From contig JAAYFL010000003.1 of NCBI GenBank assembly GCA_012728235.1, forward strand, positions 1 to 32,600: 32,600 nucleotides of DNA. Direction: 5' to 3'. Within the stretch, counting starts at the first letter, position 1. Each line of letters opens with the position of its first letter. The notes beneath the pieces are model-generated. The model worked only from the letters and a program-made list of their open reading frames with translations. It made no database searches and had not been told where the DNA came from. The position numbers were made by a program, and so were the translations under genes. The stretch is from Synergistaceae bacterium (GTDB taxonomy: Bacteria; Synergistota; Synergistia; Synergistales; Synergistaceae). Shown here piece by piece: positions 18,338 to 27,767 of the stretch.

Positions 18338-19081
18338 TTATTTTTTTTCTTGTGCTGTTGTATCATTAATAAGAATCCATTCAGCACAATCAAATCTCAG
18401 TAAGCCCATAGCAATGTATAGAAGGGCGATAAACAAAAAAGCTCTCTCTCTCAATAGAAAAAATGAAATAATAACAAATCCCACAAGGAAATACAATTTC
18501 ATTTTATTAATGTTGTTCTTCGTAAGTTTTTTTGCATTCCAGTACGGAATTGAACTCACCATTAAACCACCCACCATAATCATAGCAGTCATAGCGAAGA
18601 ACGATGTAATTTCTACCTTTGCTATAACAAATGATGCCAACGTTAACCCTGCAGCTGGAATGGGAAGCCCTTGAAATGATCCCTCAGCTGCAATAGTTAT
18701 GTTGAAACGGGCTAACCTAAGAACTCCGCACAAAACAAAAAACGATGTGGATAAAGCCCCAAATATCCCGGCTTGTATGCCGGAATATGCAACGTACATT
18801 AAAAAAGCAGGAGCTACTCCGAAACTTATCGCATCGGCCAAACTATCAAGCTCTTCACCAAAAGCACTGCTACCACCCAAAGTCCTAGCTACTCTGCCAT
18901 CCATTACATCAAAAAAAACGGCAAAACAGATTAAAATCGCCGCAGGAAAAAGATGCCCATGATATGTCATTATAAGAGAAGACATTCCACAGAAAACACT
19001 GCCGCTCGTTATCATGTTGGGTATTAGGTTTTTTAAAGGAATATTCTTTAATTTTCTATTTCGTGTATTTCGTGCTGGCAA
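18338..19081 (-). CDS. pssA: CDP-diacylglycerol-serine O-phosphatidyltransferase (phosphatidylserine synthase)
   Basis: A 247-residue membrane enzyme making phosphatidylserine from CDP-diacylglycerol and serine. The full CDP-alcohol phosphotransferase signature is intact: Asp58, Asp61-Gly62, Ala65-Arg66, Gly75, Asp79, Asp83, within FDVMDGRVARTLGG. About seven or eight hydrophobic segments follow. The start is a TTG at 19081, inside the end of psd (34-bp overlap), with GGAG 10 nt upstream; the next ATG (codon 23) has no ribosome-binding site. It follows psd, whose product consumes its product, so gyrA-psd-pssA are one transcript ending at the hairpin at 18264-18299. Confidence 0.94.
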   Translation of the reverse strand: MPARNTRNRKLKNIPLKNLIPNMITSGSVFCGMSSLIMTYHGHLFPAAILICFAVFFDVMDGRVARTLGGSSAFGEELDSLADAISFGVAPAFLMYVAYSGIQAGIFGALSTSFFVLCGVLRLARFNITIAAEGSFQGLPIPAAGLTLASFVIAKVEITSFFAMTAMIMVGGLMVSSIPYWNAKKLTKNNINKMKLYFLVGFVIISFFLLRERAFLFIALLYIAMGLLRFDCAEWILINDTTAQEKK

Positions 19082-19695
19082 TTCTTTAACACTCCAATCA
19101 CTGTTTCTCCGGCGACAACCCTGTCACCAAGCACCACTGAGGGTACCACGGAAGTTGGAAGATAAATATCAACCTTTGATCCTAATTTTATCATACCGTA
19201 GCGTTGACCTCTACTTAAAGTGTCACCATTTTTTACTCTGCAAACTATTCTTCTAGCAAGTATTCCTGCTATTTGTGTGAGCAAAAATTTTCCATGCTTT
19301 GATTCGGCTCCCACATATAAACGTTCATTTATTTCAGATGCTTTAGGTGCTATTGCAAACCATTTTTTCCCTGGCACGTACCGGATAAATCCGACCGTTC
19401 CATCTACAGGGAAACGGTTTACATGGACGTTTAAAGCATTCATAAATATGCCAATTTTAATGGTTTTTCCGGTGTATTCATGTTCCGCTTCTTCAATCTC
19501 TACTACTTTCCCGTCAGCTGGGCTAAGAAAACCTTCAGATGATTCGGGAAGTCGTTCCGGATCACGAAAGAACCATATGGTTATAGCCAAAGGCAGCAAT
19601 AAGAACATTGATATGTATGGTGAGATAAACCATGAACCTACCACCATAAATAGCAATCCGCCTATGGATGGATAGCCGTCACGTGCAAACTTCAT
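19048..19695 (-). CDS. psd: Phosphatidylserine decarboxylase proenzyme (short type)
   Basis: Encodes 215 residues, the short archaeal/Gram-positive-like PSD form. It decarboxylates phosphatidylserine to phosphatidylethanolamine using a pyruvoyl group made by self-cleavage. The cleavage site is Gly172-Ser173 in MIKLGSKVD, which leaves Ser173 as pyruvoyl on the small chain. SPADG (Asp61) and VHVNR (His91) give the other self-processing residues. Two hydrophobic segments lie near residues 12-42. The ATG at 19695 follows an AAGG-type site and lies 6 bp after gyrA. Making PE from PS fits a Gram-negative-type envelope. Confidence 0.95.
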   Translation of the reverse strand: MKFARDGYPSIGGLLFMVVGSWFISPYISMFLLLPLAITIWFFRDPERLPESSEGFLSPADGKVVEIEEAEHEYTGKTIKIGIFMNALNVHVNRFPVDGTVGFIRYVPGKKWFAIAPKASEINERLYVGAESKHGKFLLTQIAGILARRIVCRVKNGDTLSRGQRYGMIKLGSKVDIYLPTSVVPSVVLGDRVVAGETVIGVLKNCQHEIHEIEN

Positions 19696-19701
19696 AAGAC
19701 C

Positions 19702-22149
19702 TTATTCCTTATCTTCATCATTTCTTATTATACTTACATCTGCCACTGTATCGCCCTGATCGAGCCTTACTATAGTGTATCCAGTAGCAGTACGACTTAA
19801 GCTGGACACTTCTCCCGCATTAATTCTAACCATGCGTCCCTTGCTGCTTATTACAACTATCTCCTCGTCATCGGCAACTCCCCAAGCACCTAGCATATCT
19901 CCTGTTTTCTTAGTGAGTTTCATTGCTCGCACTCCGTAACCGGCACGGTGTCTCTGAGTAAATTCCGAATATGGTGTTCTTTTGCCTATGCCAAATTCAC
20001 TCATAAAGAGAACCATTTTACCTTCTGTTACGATGTCACAACCGACCAATACATCTCCTTCGGCTAGTCTTATACCACGTACCCCCTGAGCTTGTCTGCC
20101 TAACGGACGGAATTCTTCCTCTGTTACTCTTAAAGTCTGTCCTTTTGCTGTCGAGAATAACAACTCATCAGAACCGCTTGTTATCCTAACACAGGAAATA
20201 ACGTCATCTCCTACTAAACCAAGAACCCGACGTCCGGCTCTTGTAAGTCCTTCTAACTCCTCGATGGGAAGACGTTTGGCCGTACCATTGCGAGTCACAA
20301 AGAAAACGTACTTGAGCCCCTCAAATTGACTGTCTTTTATCGCAACAACTTTCTCATCTTTTTCGAGAGTTATTATTGTTCCTATCAATTTACCTTTTCC
20401 GGACTTTGTCTGGGGGATTGTGAAACCTTTTACTCCAAAAACTCTGCCTTTGCTGGTAAATAGGAAAAGGGTCCTATGCGTGTTTGTAACAGAGAGGAGA
20501 GATACTTCGTCTTCTGCTTTTGGCGTTACACCTTTTACGCCTTTACCACCACGAGATTGCACCCTATAATCTTGAAGCAACATACGTCTTATATAGCCGT
20601 CATGGCTCAGTGCAACAACGATGTCCTCTTCAGGGATTAGATCTTCATCAGCGACTTCTCCTATATAATCTTCTATTTCTGTACGACGTTCATCAGCATA
20701 TTGCCTTCTAATTTCTAGAAGTTCTTCTTTTACGACAGAATCCAAAATAACAAGGCTATTAAGAATGCTGTTGTAGCGTTCTATATCCATTAGAAGCTGT
20801 TTGAGTTCACTGTCAAGTTTTTCTCTTTCAAGACCGGTAAGTCTCTGTAATCTCATATCGAGAATTGCTTGTGCTTGTATTTCGCTAAATTCAAGTAGTT
20901 CTGTTAGTTTATTTCTTGCTGTAGCTGCATCGCTTGATGCTCTTATTATCTTTATTACCTGGTCAATAACTTCTAATGCACGAAGGAGTCCTTCTACTAT
21001 GTGTGCACGTTCTTCCGCTTTTCTAAGTCTAAACTCTGTTCTTCTTCTTATGACAGTTCTGCGATGGTCAAGAAAAACATGTATCATCTCTTTAAGAGAA
21101 AACTCTTTTGTCTCTCCATCCAATACTGCCAAGTTTATTACCCCAAAAGTACTTTGCAGCTGTGTTCTTGTATAAAGTTGTCTCAACACCAGATTCGCGT
21201 CAGCATCACGCTGGATTTCGACAACGATACGCATACCTTCTTTATCAGATTCGTCTCGAAGATCCGATATCCCGTCTATCATCCCTGTATGCACAGCATT
21301 CGCTATTGTTTCAATAAAATTAGTTTTATTTACCATGTAAGGAATTTCGGTTATTACTATGCACTGTCTTCCCTTACGCACTTCTTCAATGTCAACTTTT
21401 CCTCTTACTACAATTCTTCCTCGGCCGGTTCTATAGGCATCAACAATTCCTTCTCTTCCGAGGATAATTCCTCCGGTCGGAAAGTCTGGTCCGGGAATTA
21501 TATTCATTAGCTCTCCAAGCTCTATTTCGGGATTCTCAAGCACAGCACAGCAAGCATCTATTGCCTCTCCAAGATTGTGAGGAGGCATGTTGGTTGCCAT
21601 ACCAACAGCTATTCCAGTGCTTCCGTTGATTAATAGGTTTGGTATAACGGTGGGAAGAATTACGGGTTCTTTTAGCGATTCATCAAAATTGGGCATCCAG
21701 TCTACTGTTTCTTCGTTGATATTCGTCAGCATTTCTTCTCCAAGAGCATGAAGTTTTGCTTCGGTATAACGCATAGCAGCTGGGGGATCTCCGTCTATCG
21801 AACCAAAGTTACCCTGTCCTTCTACAAGAGGATATCTCATATTAAAATCTTGTGAAAGTCTTGCCATCGCCTCGTAAATTGAGGAATCTCCGTGTGGGTG
21901 ATATTTACCCATCGTGTCACCAACGATACGAGCAGATTTTCTTGTAGGCTGATTATGCCGTATCCCCAGTTCCAACATATCATATAAAATTCTACGTTGG
22001 ACGGGTTTAAGTCCGTCTTTGGCATTAGGCAGAGCTCTGCCTACAATAACGCTCATTGCATAATTCAGATAACTTGTCTTTATTTCTTCCTCCAGCGGAA
22101 GAGTTTGTATCTTGTGTGTTTCAAATACATTTCCTTGCTTATTGTCCAT
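19702..22149 (-). CDS. gyrA: DNA gyrase subunit A
   Basis: Encodes 815 residues. GyrA cuts and rejoins DNA in the gyrase A2B2 complex that introduces negative supercoils. The catalytic tyrosine is Tyr128 ([10 protein letters not shown]). The quinolone region reads [12 protein letters not shown] with Ser89 and Glu93 at the E. coli Ser83 and Asp87 positions, as in many quinolone-sensitive bacteria. The GyrA box near residue 530 is QSRGGKG rather than QRRGGKG; this motif separates gyrase from topoisomerase IV, so the call as gyrase is well supported. The C-terminal domain shows repeated beta-pinwheel blades. The ATG has GGAGG 7 nt upstream. It heads gyrA-psd-pssA; gyrB is not in the window. Confidence 0.97.
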   Translation of the reverse strand: MDNKQGNVFETHKIQTLPLEEEIKTSYLNYAMSVIVGRALPNAKDGLKPVQRRILYDMLELGIRHNQPTRKSARIVGDTMGKYHPHGDSSIYEAMARLSQDFNMRYPLVEGQGNFGSIDGDPPAAMRYTEAKLHALGEEMLTNINEETVDWMPNFDESLKEPVILPTVIPNLLINGSTGIAVGMATNMPPHNLGEAIDACCAVLENPEIELGELMNIIPGPDFPTGGIILGREGIVDAYRTGRGRIVVRGKVDIEEVRKGRQCIVITEIPYMVNKTNFIETIANAVHTGMIDGISDLRDESDKEGMRIVVEIQRDADANLVLRQLYTRTQLQSTFGVINLAVLDGETKEFSLKEMIHVFLDHRRTVIRRRTEFRLRKAEERAHIVEGLLRALEVIDQVIKIIRASSDAATARNKLTELLEFSEIQAQAILDMRLQRLTGLEREKLDSELKQLLMDIERYNSILNSLVILDSVVKEELLEIRRQYADERRTEIEDYIGEVADEDLIPEEDIVVALSHDGYIRRMLLQDYRVQSRGGKGVKGVTPKAEDEVSLLSVTNTHRTLFLFTSKGRVFGVKGFTIPQTKSGKGKLIGTIITLEKDEKVVAIKDSQFEGLKYVFFVTRNGTAKRLPIEELEGLTRAGRRVLGLVGDDVISCVRITSGSDELLFSTAKGQTLRVTEEEFRPLGRQAQGVRGIRLAEGDVLVGCDIVTEGKMVLFMSEFGIGKRTPYSEFTQRHRAGYGVRAMKLTKKTGDMLGAWGVADDEEIVVISSKGRMVRINAGEVSSLSRTATGYTIVRLDQGDTVADVSIIRNDEDKE

Positions 22150-22171
22150 TAAAAAACCTCCGACACTAATC

Positions 22172-22201
22172 CAAATAATAAACGGCGGATGACCGCCGTT
22201 T
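22172..22201 (-). terminator. Terminator after the Lrp-nitroreductase operon, just upstream of gyrA
   Basis: AAACGGCGG (22180-22188), loop ATGA, CCGCCGTTT (22193-22201) is a perfect 9-bp GC-rich stem. On the minus strand it is followed by TATTATTT. It lies between the nitroreductase stop (22244) and gyrA (22149). A possible gyrA -10 (TAAAAT, 22224-22219) lies upstream of it, so the hairpin may be inside the gyrA leader. Confidence 0.75.
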
Positions 22202-22243
22202 AGTTCACAGCCTATGTTATTTTACCACGAATAAACTAAGGTT

Positions 22244-22777
22244 TCACCATTTATTTACATGTAGTGATGTGGGGATAATTCCTTTATGGGGGTCTTTTGT
22301 CTCTAACGGATGCCCTATCGCTGCAATTGCCAACACACCTATGCTGTTTGGAATCTCAAGAACTGTTTTTATTTTATCTTCTAAATTATTGTTAGAATGT
22401 CTTACTCCAATCCAAACAGAACCTAATCTCAATGCAGTCGCAGCAAGCAATAAATTTTCCATCGCTGCCGCACAATCATGCTCCCAGTAGTCAAGCTTTT
22501 CTCCATCACGTTCCAACTCTCCACAAACAACAATAGCGAGAGGTGCCGTTGCAAGCATCTTGGCATGTGGGTGTATTTTTGCAATGTAATTTAACTTTTC
22601 CTTCTTTGTGAGTACTATGAAGTGAAAGGGCTTTAGATTGTGTGCGCTCGGAGCAGCACTAGCACACTCCAAAAGACATTCTATTTCCGCCTGCTTAATA
22701 GACAGCTTTTCATTAAATCTACGAATGCTTCGTCTTGCGAGAATATTGTCTATGGCTGGATTTGAATTATCTATCAA
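22244..22777 (-). CDS. Nitroreductase-family FMN-dependent oxidoreductase
   Basis: Encodes 177 residues of the nitroreductase fold. ARRSIRRFNEK at the N-terminus binds the FMN phosphate, SAAPSAHNLKPFHFIV is the classic second motif, and LRLGSVWIGV with AAIGHP near the C-terminus completes the fold. Physiological substrates of this family vary (nitro compounds, quinones, flavin), and none can be assigned here. The start is TTG at 22777, supported by AGGAG 7 nt upstream; no ATG is near. It follows an Lrp/AsnC regulator by 17 bp and ends at a hairpin terminator. Confidence 0.9.
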   Translation of the reverse strand: MIDNSNPAIDNILARRSIRRFNEKLSIKQAEIECLLECASAAPSAHNLKPFHFIVLTKKEKLNYIAKIHPHAKMLATAPLAIVVCGELERDGEKLDYWEHDCAAAMENLLLAATALRLGSVWIGVRHSNNNLEDKIKTVLEIPNSIGVLAIAAIGHPLETKDPHKGIIPTSLHVNKW

Positions 22778-22794
22778 GAATAAACTCCTGCTTT

Positions 22795-23262
22795 CTATGC
22801 ACCAGGTTGCTTTGGCACATTAAGAGGCCGCCCTGCAATGGGTGACGACAATACAACTGCTGTCGTAGTCATTCCTAAAACACCCATCTGGTTTATAACA
22901 TCTTCCAAGTGTCCAACCGAGGTTACAGCTACTTTAAGAATTATTACATCTCTGCCGGTGATATGATGACATTCCAATACTTCTGGAATGGAAGTTGCCA
23001 GTTCATCAGCTTGTGACAGTTGAGCAACAGGAACAACCAAATTTATAAAAGCCATTATCGGATATCCTATACGTGAATGGTTTACCACAGCCTTGTAACC
23101 TAAAATCACACCAGCCTCTTCCATTCTTCGAACTCTTTCCGCTACGGCCGGAGATGATAGTCCAACTCTTCGTCCCAGTTCGTTAAATGAAATTCTGCCT
23201 TCTTCTTGTAAAGTTTTAAGTATTTGTTTGCCTATATCATCTAACAACTTGTTGTCATACAT
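22795..23262 (-). CDS. Lrp/AsnC-family transcriptional regulator
   Basis: A 155-residue feast/famine regulator. The N-terminal winged helix-turn-helix is LLDDIGKQILKTLQEEGRIS (first half) with FNELGRRVGLSSPAVAERVR as recognition region. The C-terminal RAM domain runs from about residue 70 to 145 and would bind an amino acid and drive oligomerisation. The ATG has GGAG 9 nt upstream. The partner gene is a nitroreductase. In an amino-acid fermenter such a regulator may respond to leucine or other amino acids, but the ligand cannot be read from sequence. Confidence 0.93.
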   Translation of the reverse strand: MYDNKLLDDIGKQILKTLQEEGRISFNELGRRVGLSSPAVAERVRRMEEAGVILGYKAVVNHSRIGYPIMAFINLVVPVAQLSQADELATSIPEVLECHHITGRDVIILKVAVTSVGHLEDVINQMGVLGMTTTAVVLSSPIAGRPLNVPKQPGA

Positions 23263-23334
23263 TTTTTATTTCTCCATTCTTAATTTATATTACTAATAAG
23301 CTAATATCACTTTAATATCTTAGGCACTCAACAG

Positions 23335-23354
23335 AAAAAATACACGTGTATTTT
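23335..23354 (-). terminator. Palindromic hairpin after the MacAB-like operon
   Basis: AAAATACACGTGTATTTT (23337-23354) is a perfect 18-bp palindrome, with two more T on the minus strand. It starts 22 nt after the permease stop. It can act as a weak terminator, or as an operator for the Lrp gene that begins 75 nt further on. Confidence 0.45.
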
Positions 23355-23375
23355 ACTTATATTTCTGAAAGCACA

Positions 23376-24593
23376 TTATTCATATTTGAGTGCATCGATA
23401 GGATTCAAAAGTGAGGCTTTCCAAGCAGGATAATATCCAAAGCCTATCCCAACCATTCCTGAAAAGAGAAAAGCTAATAAAATTGATGACACTGTGAATA
23501 TGGGGGGAGCCTCAGTAAATGAGGAGAGAGCATATCCGGCAAAAATACCCAATATGATCCCTAAAATTCCACCAATCATTGAGAGTATGACTGCTTCCGT
23601 CAAAAACTGAGCCCTTATGTCTATCGCTTTAGCTCCAACTGCCATACGCACTCCGATTTCTCGAGTTCTTTCAGTGACAGAAACAAGCATTATATTCATA
23701 ATGCCTATTCCCCCTACAACAAGCGATATTACCGCTATCGAACCAAGCAACATAGACATTATTGTTGTGGTTTTGCGTCTGGCTTCCAGCATCTGGCTTA
23801 TGTTTCTGACGGAGAAATCATCGGCACTACCCGGTCTGATTCTGTGACGTTCGCGCAATAAAGCTTCTGTTTCGCTCTGAATATATTGTAAGGCGTTCAT
23901 TGAGACGCCCTTAATGTAAATATTTCCTATACGTCCCGGGGTGGTCCAACGCACCAGTCTTTTTTGTGCCGCTGTAAGTGGTACTAAAACAATGTCGTCT
24001 TGGTCACTTCCTGTCTGTGACTGTCCTTTAGAAGCGAATACCCCGACGATAGTGAATGGGACATTATTTACTCTTATGGAGTTGCCTAAAGGGCTCTCTC
24101 CAAAAAACATTTTTTCTACTATTGTCTCTCCTATAACAGCTATTTTAGCGGACTGTCTTACATCGCTCTCATTAATATCTCTGCCTAATGCAATCTCTCG
24201 GTCTTGTACATTAGAATATTTTTCAGTGCTTGCGATAACTCCAGTAGTCCAGTTCGTATTCCCATATACCAGAGTAGCAGATGTATTTATCATAGGAGCA
24301 ACGGCTTCTATCCCTGAGACTTCACGCTCTATGGCTTTTGCATCGTCATATGTTAGATATCTCATTGTATTGCCTGTTTGTTGGGCAGAACGATCGGGAT
24401 ATACCATTATAAAATTGCTACCGAATGATGATATTTGTTCATCAATACTCTTATTGGCTCCTGCTCCAACTGCAAAAGCAGCAATAACCGCTGCGACACC
24501 TATGATAATACCTAGAGCCGTCAGCATAGATCTTGTTTTATTCCGTTTAAGCGCTAAGACAGCAGTCCTTACTATCTCAATTGAAGAGATCAT
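23376..24593 (-). CDS. MacB-like ABC transporter permease (FtsX/MacB family)
   Basis: Encodes 405 residues with four membrane segments: one near residues 20-45, then a periplasmic domain of about 220 residues, then three near the C-terminus. The family stretch IGIMNIMLVSVTERTREIGV precedes the last segments. MacB-type proteins do not carry substrate across the inner membrane; they use mechanotransmission to drive a periplasmic substrate through TolC. In E. coli the ATPase is fused; here it is a separate gene overlapping by 4 bp (ATGA). Last gene of the six-gene operon. Substrate unknown; macrolides, peptides and lipoproteins are known for relatives. Confidence 0.94.
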   Translation of the reverse strand: MISSIEIVRTAVLALKRNKTRSMLTALGIIIGVAAVIAAFAVGAGANKSIDEQISSFGSNFIMVYPDRSAQQTGNTMRYLTYDDAKAIEREVSGIEAVAPMINTSATLVYGNTNWTTGVIASTEKYSNVQDREIALGRDINESDVRQSAKIAVIGETIVEKMFFGESPLGNSIRVNNVPFTIVGVFASKGQSQTGSDQDDIVLVPLTAAQKRLVRWTTPGRIGNIYIKGVSMNALQYIQSETEALLRERHRIRPGSADDFSVRNISQMLEARRKTTTIMSMLLGSIAVISLVVGGIGIMNIMLVSVTERTREIGVRMAVGAKAIDIRAQFLTEAVILSMIGGILGIILGIFAGYALSSFTEAPPIFTVSSILLAFLFSGMVGIGFGYYPAWKASLLNPIDALKYE

Positions 24594-25294
24594 TGTATTG
24601 GCCTCCTGTCCTTGTTTATTTTATCTGCTGTAATTATTCCATCCTTAAAATGGAGGATTCTCTTTGCATATTTTGCTACGTCTTGTTCATGTGTTACAAG
24701 GATTATTGTTATCCCTTCTTCTGTGTTTAATCTACAAAAGAGAGACATGATTTCATCACTTGTCTTCGAATCCAAGTTCCCCGTGGGTTCATCCGCTAAA
24801 AGAATCGGTGCTTTATTTACTATTCCACGTGCAATGGCCACTCTCTGTTGCTGTCCTCCCGATAACTGGGTCGGCTCATGATAAATTCTATCCGAAAGTC
24901 CCATCTCTATAAGGGATTCTTTGGCTCTATCATGACGTTCTTTTCTTTCTATGCCCGCATACAGCAATGGGAGCTCTACATTTTCCAAAGCACTTGTCTT
25001 TTGCAACAAATTAAAGCCTTGAAATACAAAGCCTATCATTTTATTTCTTATAGTCGCCAATTGATCGCTCTCCAGCATACTAATATCTTCACCGTTGAGC
25101 AGATACGTGCCTTCTGTCGGTTTATCCAAACAACCGAGTATATTCATAGTAGTAGATTTGCCTGACCCTGAGGGACCCATCATTGCGACAAATTCTCCCT
25201 CTTTTACTGATAAATTGACACCATGCAAAATTTCGACCTCTTGATTGCCCAACTTGAAACTTTTTCTTATGTTCTTTAACTCAACCAGAGGCAT
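24590..25294 (-). CDS. MacB/LolD-like ABC transporter ATP-binding protein
   Basis: Encodes 234 residues. Walker A is GPSGSGKST, the Q-loop is in FVFQGFNLL, the signature is LSGGQQQRVAIARGI, Walker B is ILLADEPTGNLDS and the switch His is in LVTHEQD. The GNLDS sequence and LGCLDKPTEG are typical of the LolD/MacB/FtsE subfamily. It powers the permease encoded next. It starts directly after the stop codon of the MacA-like gene (no gap) and overlaps the permease by 4 bp. Confidence 0.95.
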   Translation of the reverse strand: MPLVELKNIRKSFKLGNQEVEILHGVNLSVKEGEFVAMMGPSGSGKSTTMNILGCLDKPTEGTYLLNGEDISMLESDQLATIRNKMIGFVFQGFNLLQKTSALENVELPLLYAGIERKERHDRAKESLIEMGLSDRIYHEPTQLSGGQQQRVAIARGIVNKAPILLADEPTGNLDSKTSDEIMSLFCRLNTEEGITIILVTHEQDVAKYAKRILHFKDGIITADKINKDRRPIQ

Positions 25295-26503
25295 TTATTT
25301 GCCCTCTGCTGATACTACTATTCCCGTAATAACAGTATCTCCTTCGGAGAGTCCTGATAGCACTTCTGTCCTCTGTCCGTCTGTTATCCCTTTTTTAACC
25401 TCTGTACGAACTGGAGCTTTTTTCTCTAACAGATATACGGTGGGGACTGTGTCACTTGCCACATTTAATCTTCGACCGCCGCCACCAGCACCACGTCCCG
25501 GTCCCATTGGCATGTCTACTTTGGCAGAAGGATCTACAGGTTTAAATCTAAACGCGCTGTTTGGAACAACTAACACTCCTTGGGCCTCTTGTACTATGAG
25601 AGATACGTTTGCAGTCATGCCCGGCATTAGCATCCCGTTTCTATTTTGTACTTTTACAATTACTGTATATGTCACGACATTACTGGATGTCGTAGGTGAA
25701 AGACGAATTTGCGTTACTTTCCCCTCAAATACTTCTGTGGGATGTGTGTCTACCGTAAACTGAGCTTTTTGCCCTTCTTTGACTCCTCCAATATCAGCTT
25801 CATCTACATTTACTTCAACTTGCATCTGGTTTAGGTCTCTTGCTATTGCTGCTATGCTGGGAGTCTGGTAGCTGGCAGCCACGGTCTGTCCTGAATCTAC
25901 ATTTTTTGCAATTACCACACCATCAACAGGTGAATAGATTTTTGTGTATCCCAAGATTATTTTGCTCTTGGCTAATGAAGCCTCATATTGCTGTATTCTG
26001 GCTCTAACTGCGGCTACCTGTGCTTCCGCTGTGAGGAGTGCTTTTTTATCTGCGTCTACATCAATCGTTGCAACAAGGTCTTTTTGAGCGAGCATTTCAG
26101 TCCTTTTGTAATTTTTTTGAGCATTTTCCAGAACGGCTTGGTAATTCATCAAATCAGCTTTAGCGGACATCAGGTTGGCTTGTGCCTGTAATACATCTGC
26201 TTCTTGTGTCTGTGAATCTATCTCCGCTATCAAATCACCTTTTCTTACTACGCTGTTATAATCAATAAAAACATTTTTTACTGTTCCCGAAATTTGTGTA
26301 CCCACATCTACTGTTTCAACTGCATCTAATGTTCCAGTGGCCTCTATGACGGAGCGTAAATCAGTTTTTGTGACCTTAACTGTTTTATACTGTATTTCCG
26401 ATTTTTTCCCGCTAAAAAAATAATAACCGCCAAGTGCGATTATAGAGAATAATATTAACGTCAGTATTATGTTCCTATTTACATTCTTCCTTTTATTATT
26501 CAT
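25295..26503 (-). CDS. MacA-like periplasmic adaptor (HlyD/RND membrane-fusion family)
   Basis: Encodes 402 residues. One membrane anchor lies at about residues 11-31, followed by the split lipoyl domain (VDVGTQISGTVKNVFID and IYSPVDGVVIAKNVDSG), a coiled-coil hairpin of about 90 residues rich in Ala, Gln and Lys, and beta-barrel domains. It links the inner-membrane permease to the TolC-like channel. A glycine-rich loop (MGPGRGAGGGGRR) interrupts the barrel region. The ATG overlaps the TolC-like gene by 8 bp and has GGGAG upstream. Confidence 0.94.
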   Translation of the reverse strand: MNNKRKNVNRNIILTLILFSIIALGGYYFFSGKKSEIQYKTVKVTKTDLRSVIEATGTLDAVETVDVGTQISGTVKNVFIDYNSVVRKGDLIAEIDSQTQEADVLQAQANLMSAKADLMNYQAVLENAQKNYKRTEMLAQKDLVATIDVDADKKALLTAEAQVAAVRARIQQYEASLAKSKIILGYTKIYSPVDGVVIAKNVDSGQTVAASYQTPSIAAIARDLNQMQVEVNVDEADIGGVKEGQKAQFTVDTHPTEVFEGKVTQIRLSPTTSSNVVTYTVIVKVQNRNGMLMPGMTANVSLIVQEAQGVLVVPNSAFRFKPVDPSAKVDMPMGPGRGAGGGGRRLNVASDTVPTVYLLEKKAPVRTEVKKGITDGQRTEVLSGLSEGDTVITGIVVSAEGK

Positions 26504-27767
26504 TTTTTAACTCCCCCATCGCCTTTTCAAGCGTTAATTGAGAAACCTTATAATCATAAAGAGACAATATGGTATTAGTTTGAGCTGAAGCAAAACTCTC
26601 TACGGCGTCGGACATTTCAAGACTATTGCCTACTCCAGCTTCATACCTTCCCTCAGCCAACTTGTATGTTTCCTGGGCTTGTTTTTCAGCCTCCCTCGAA
26701 GCTGAAAGAGCTTCTTTGGCCTCTTCTAAAGACTGCCAAGCTTTTTTTACCTCAAGAACTATTGAGTTTTCAAGCCCTCTTTTTTCTGCATTTATCGAAT
26801 GTAAATCTGCTGTTGCCGCTAAAACCTTTCCCTTTGTCAAACCACCGTCCAACATGGGCAAGTTAACAGAAACCTTAGCAGTCCACCCATCTGTTTCAAA
26901 TGGGGAAGAGCCGGCCCAGCTATATCCTGCAGATGCATTGATACTTGGCAATAGTCCCTTCTTCTCTATGGCTAGTGATGTTTCTGCATATTCTACTCTC
27001 TTTTTCTTTGCCGATAAGTCCGGTCTGTTGATAAATGCCGTGTTGACTGCTTCTTCTACTGCAACATTGCTATCACTTATATCTAAAACATCTTTTACGT
27101 TTTGTATTTTTAATTTTGCATCTCCCATTTCCGTAGCAAGCTGAACTCTGCTCTGCTCTATAGCAGATTCTGTACGAACAAGTGCAAGCTTTGAATTGGC
27201 AAGATCTGTCTCTGCTTTCGTAACCTCAATTTTTGGTTTCTTCCCAGCTTCATAAAATGATTTAGCCCAATTAAGACGTTTACGATAATTTTCGTATCGT
27301 ATTTCTGCCACTTTATTGCGCCTTATTGCACTATTTAAAGAGTAGTATGCAGCTCTTACGTTAGATATCACTTTGTTCTTTGCGGCCAAGTAATCATATT
27401 TTGTCGCCTCTGTTTCCAAAATTGCGTTTTCTACATTCAACTTCCGTCTGTCCCAATCATATATTGATTGGTCAAGGGTAACAGATGTTCCGTAGGAACC
27501 AGTATCTCCTACTGTAGTTGAGCTTCCTTTTCGTGTGTAACCGACCGATCCAGAAAGCTGAGGAACTCCTGTTGATTTTTTTTGTATAATTGCCGCCTCT
27601 TTGGATTCAATTTTTCTGCTTGCAACCTCAAGGTCCGGATGATTTTTTAATGCGATATTAACGCACTCTTCTAGCGTTAAAACCTCCGAGGCAAAAAGAC
27701 AGCTTGCAGAAACAAAAAGAAACACTGATGCCACAAAAATTCTTTTTATAAATGAATAGGCTTTCAA
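26496..27767 (-). CDS. TolC-family outer-membrane efflux channel
   Basis: Encodes 423 residues with a signal peptide probably cut after Ala26 (SCLFA-SEV). Two repeats of the outer membrane efflux domain follow, each with long amphipathic helices such as SREAEKQAQETYKLAEGRYE. LTLEECVNIALKNHPDL is the family N-terminus. It would form a trimeric beta-barrel and periplasmic tunnel. The start is TTG at 27767, directly after the histidine kinase stop, with AAGGAG 9 nt upstream. Its presence is strong evidence for an outer membrane. Confidence 0.94.
   Translation of the reverse strand: MKAYSFIKRIFVASVFLFVSASCLFASEVLTLEECVNIALKNHPDLEVASRKIESKEAAIIQKKSTGVPQLSGSVGYTRKGSSTTVGDTGSYGTSVTLDQSIYDWDRRKLNVENAILETEATKYDYLAAKNKVISNVRAAYYSLNSAIRRNKVAEIRYENYRKRLNWAKSFYEAGKKPKIEVTKAETDLANSKLALVRTESAIEQSRVQLATEMGDAKLKIQNVKDVLDISDSNVAVEEAVNTAFINRPDLSAKKKRVEYAETSLAIEKKGLLPSINASAGYSWAGSSPFETDGWTAKVSVNLPMLDGGLTKGKVLAATADLHSINAEKRGLENSIVLEVKKAWQSLEEAKEALSASREAEKQAQETYKLAEGRYEAGVGNSLEMSDAVESFASAQTNTILSLYDYKVSQLTLEKAMGELKNE

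Noticed and set aside
18300-18345. iorA promoter TTGGAT-17-TACTTC
   Set aside because: Both hexamers match the consensus poorly, and the -10 would lie at the edge of the terminator stem.
23941-24633. 230-codon open frame on the plus strand opposite the MacB-like permease
   Set aside because: It mirrors a real conserved gene, shows no recognisable domain and has no ribosome-binding site of note; antisense shadow.
26496-27767. Lipobox in the TolC-like signal peptide (Cys23)
   Set aside because: Residues before Cys23 (Ser-Ala-Ser) do not fit a lipobox; cleavage after Ala26 is more likely.
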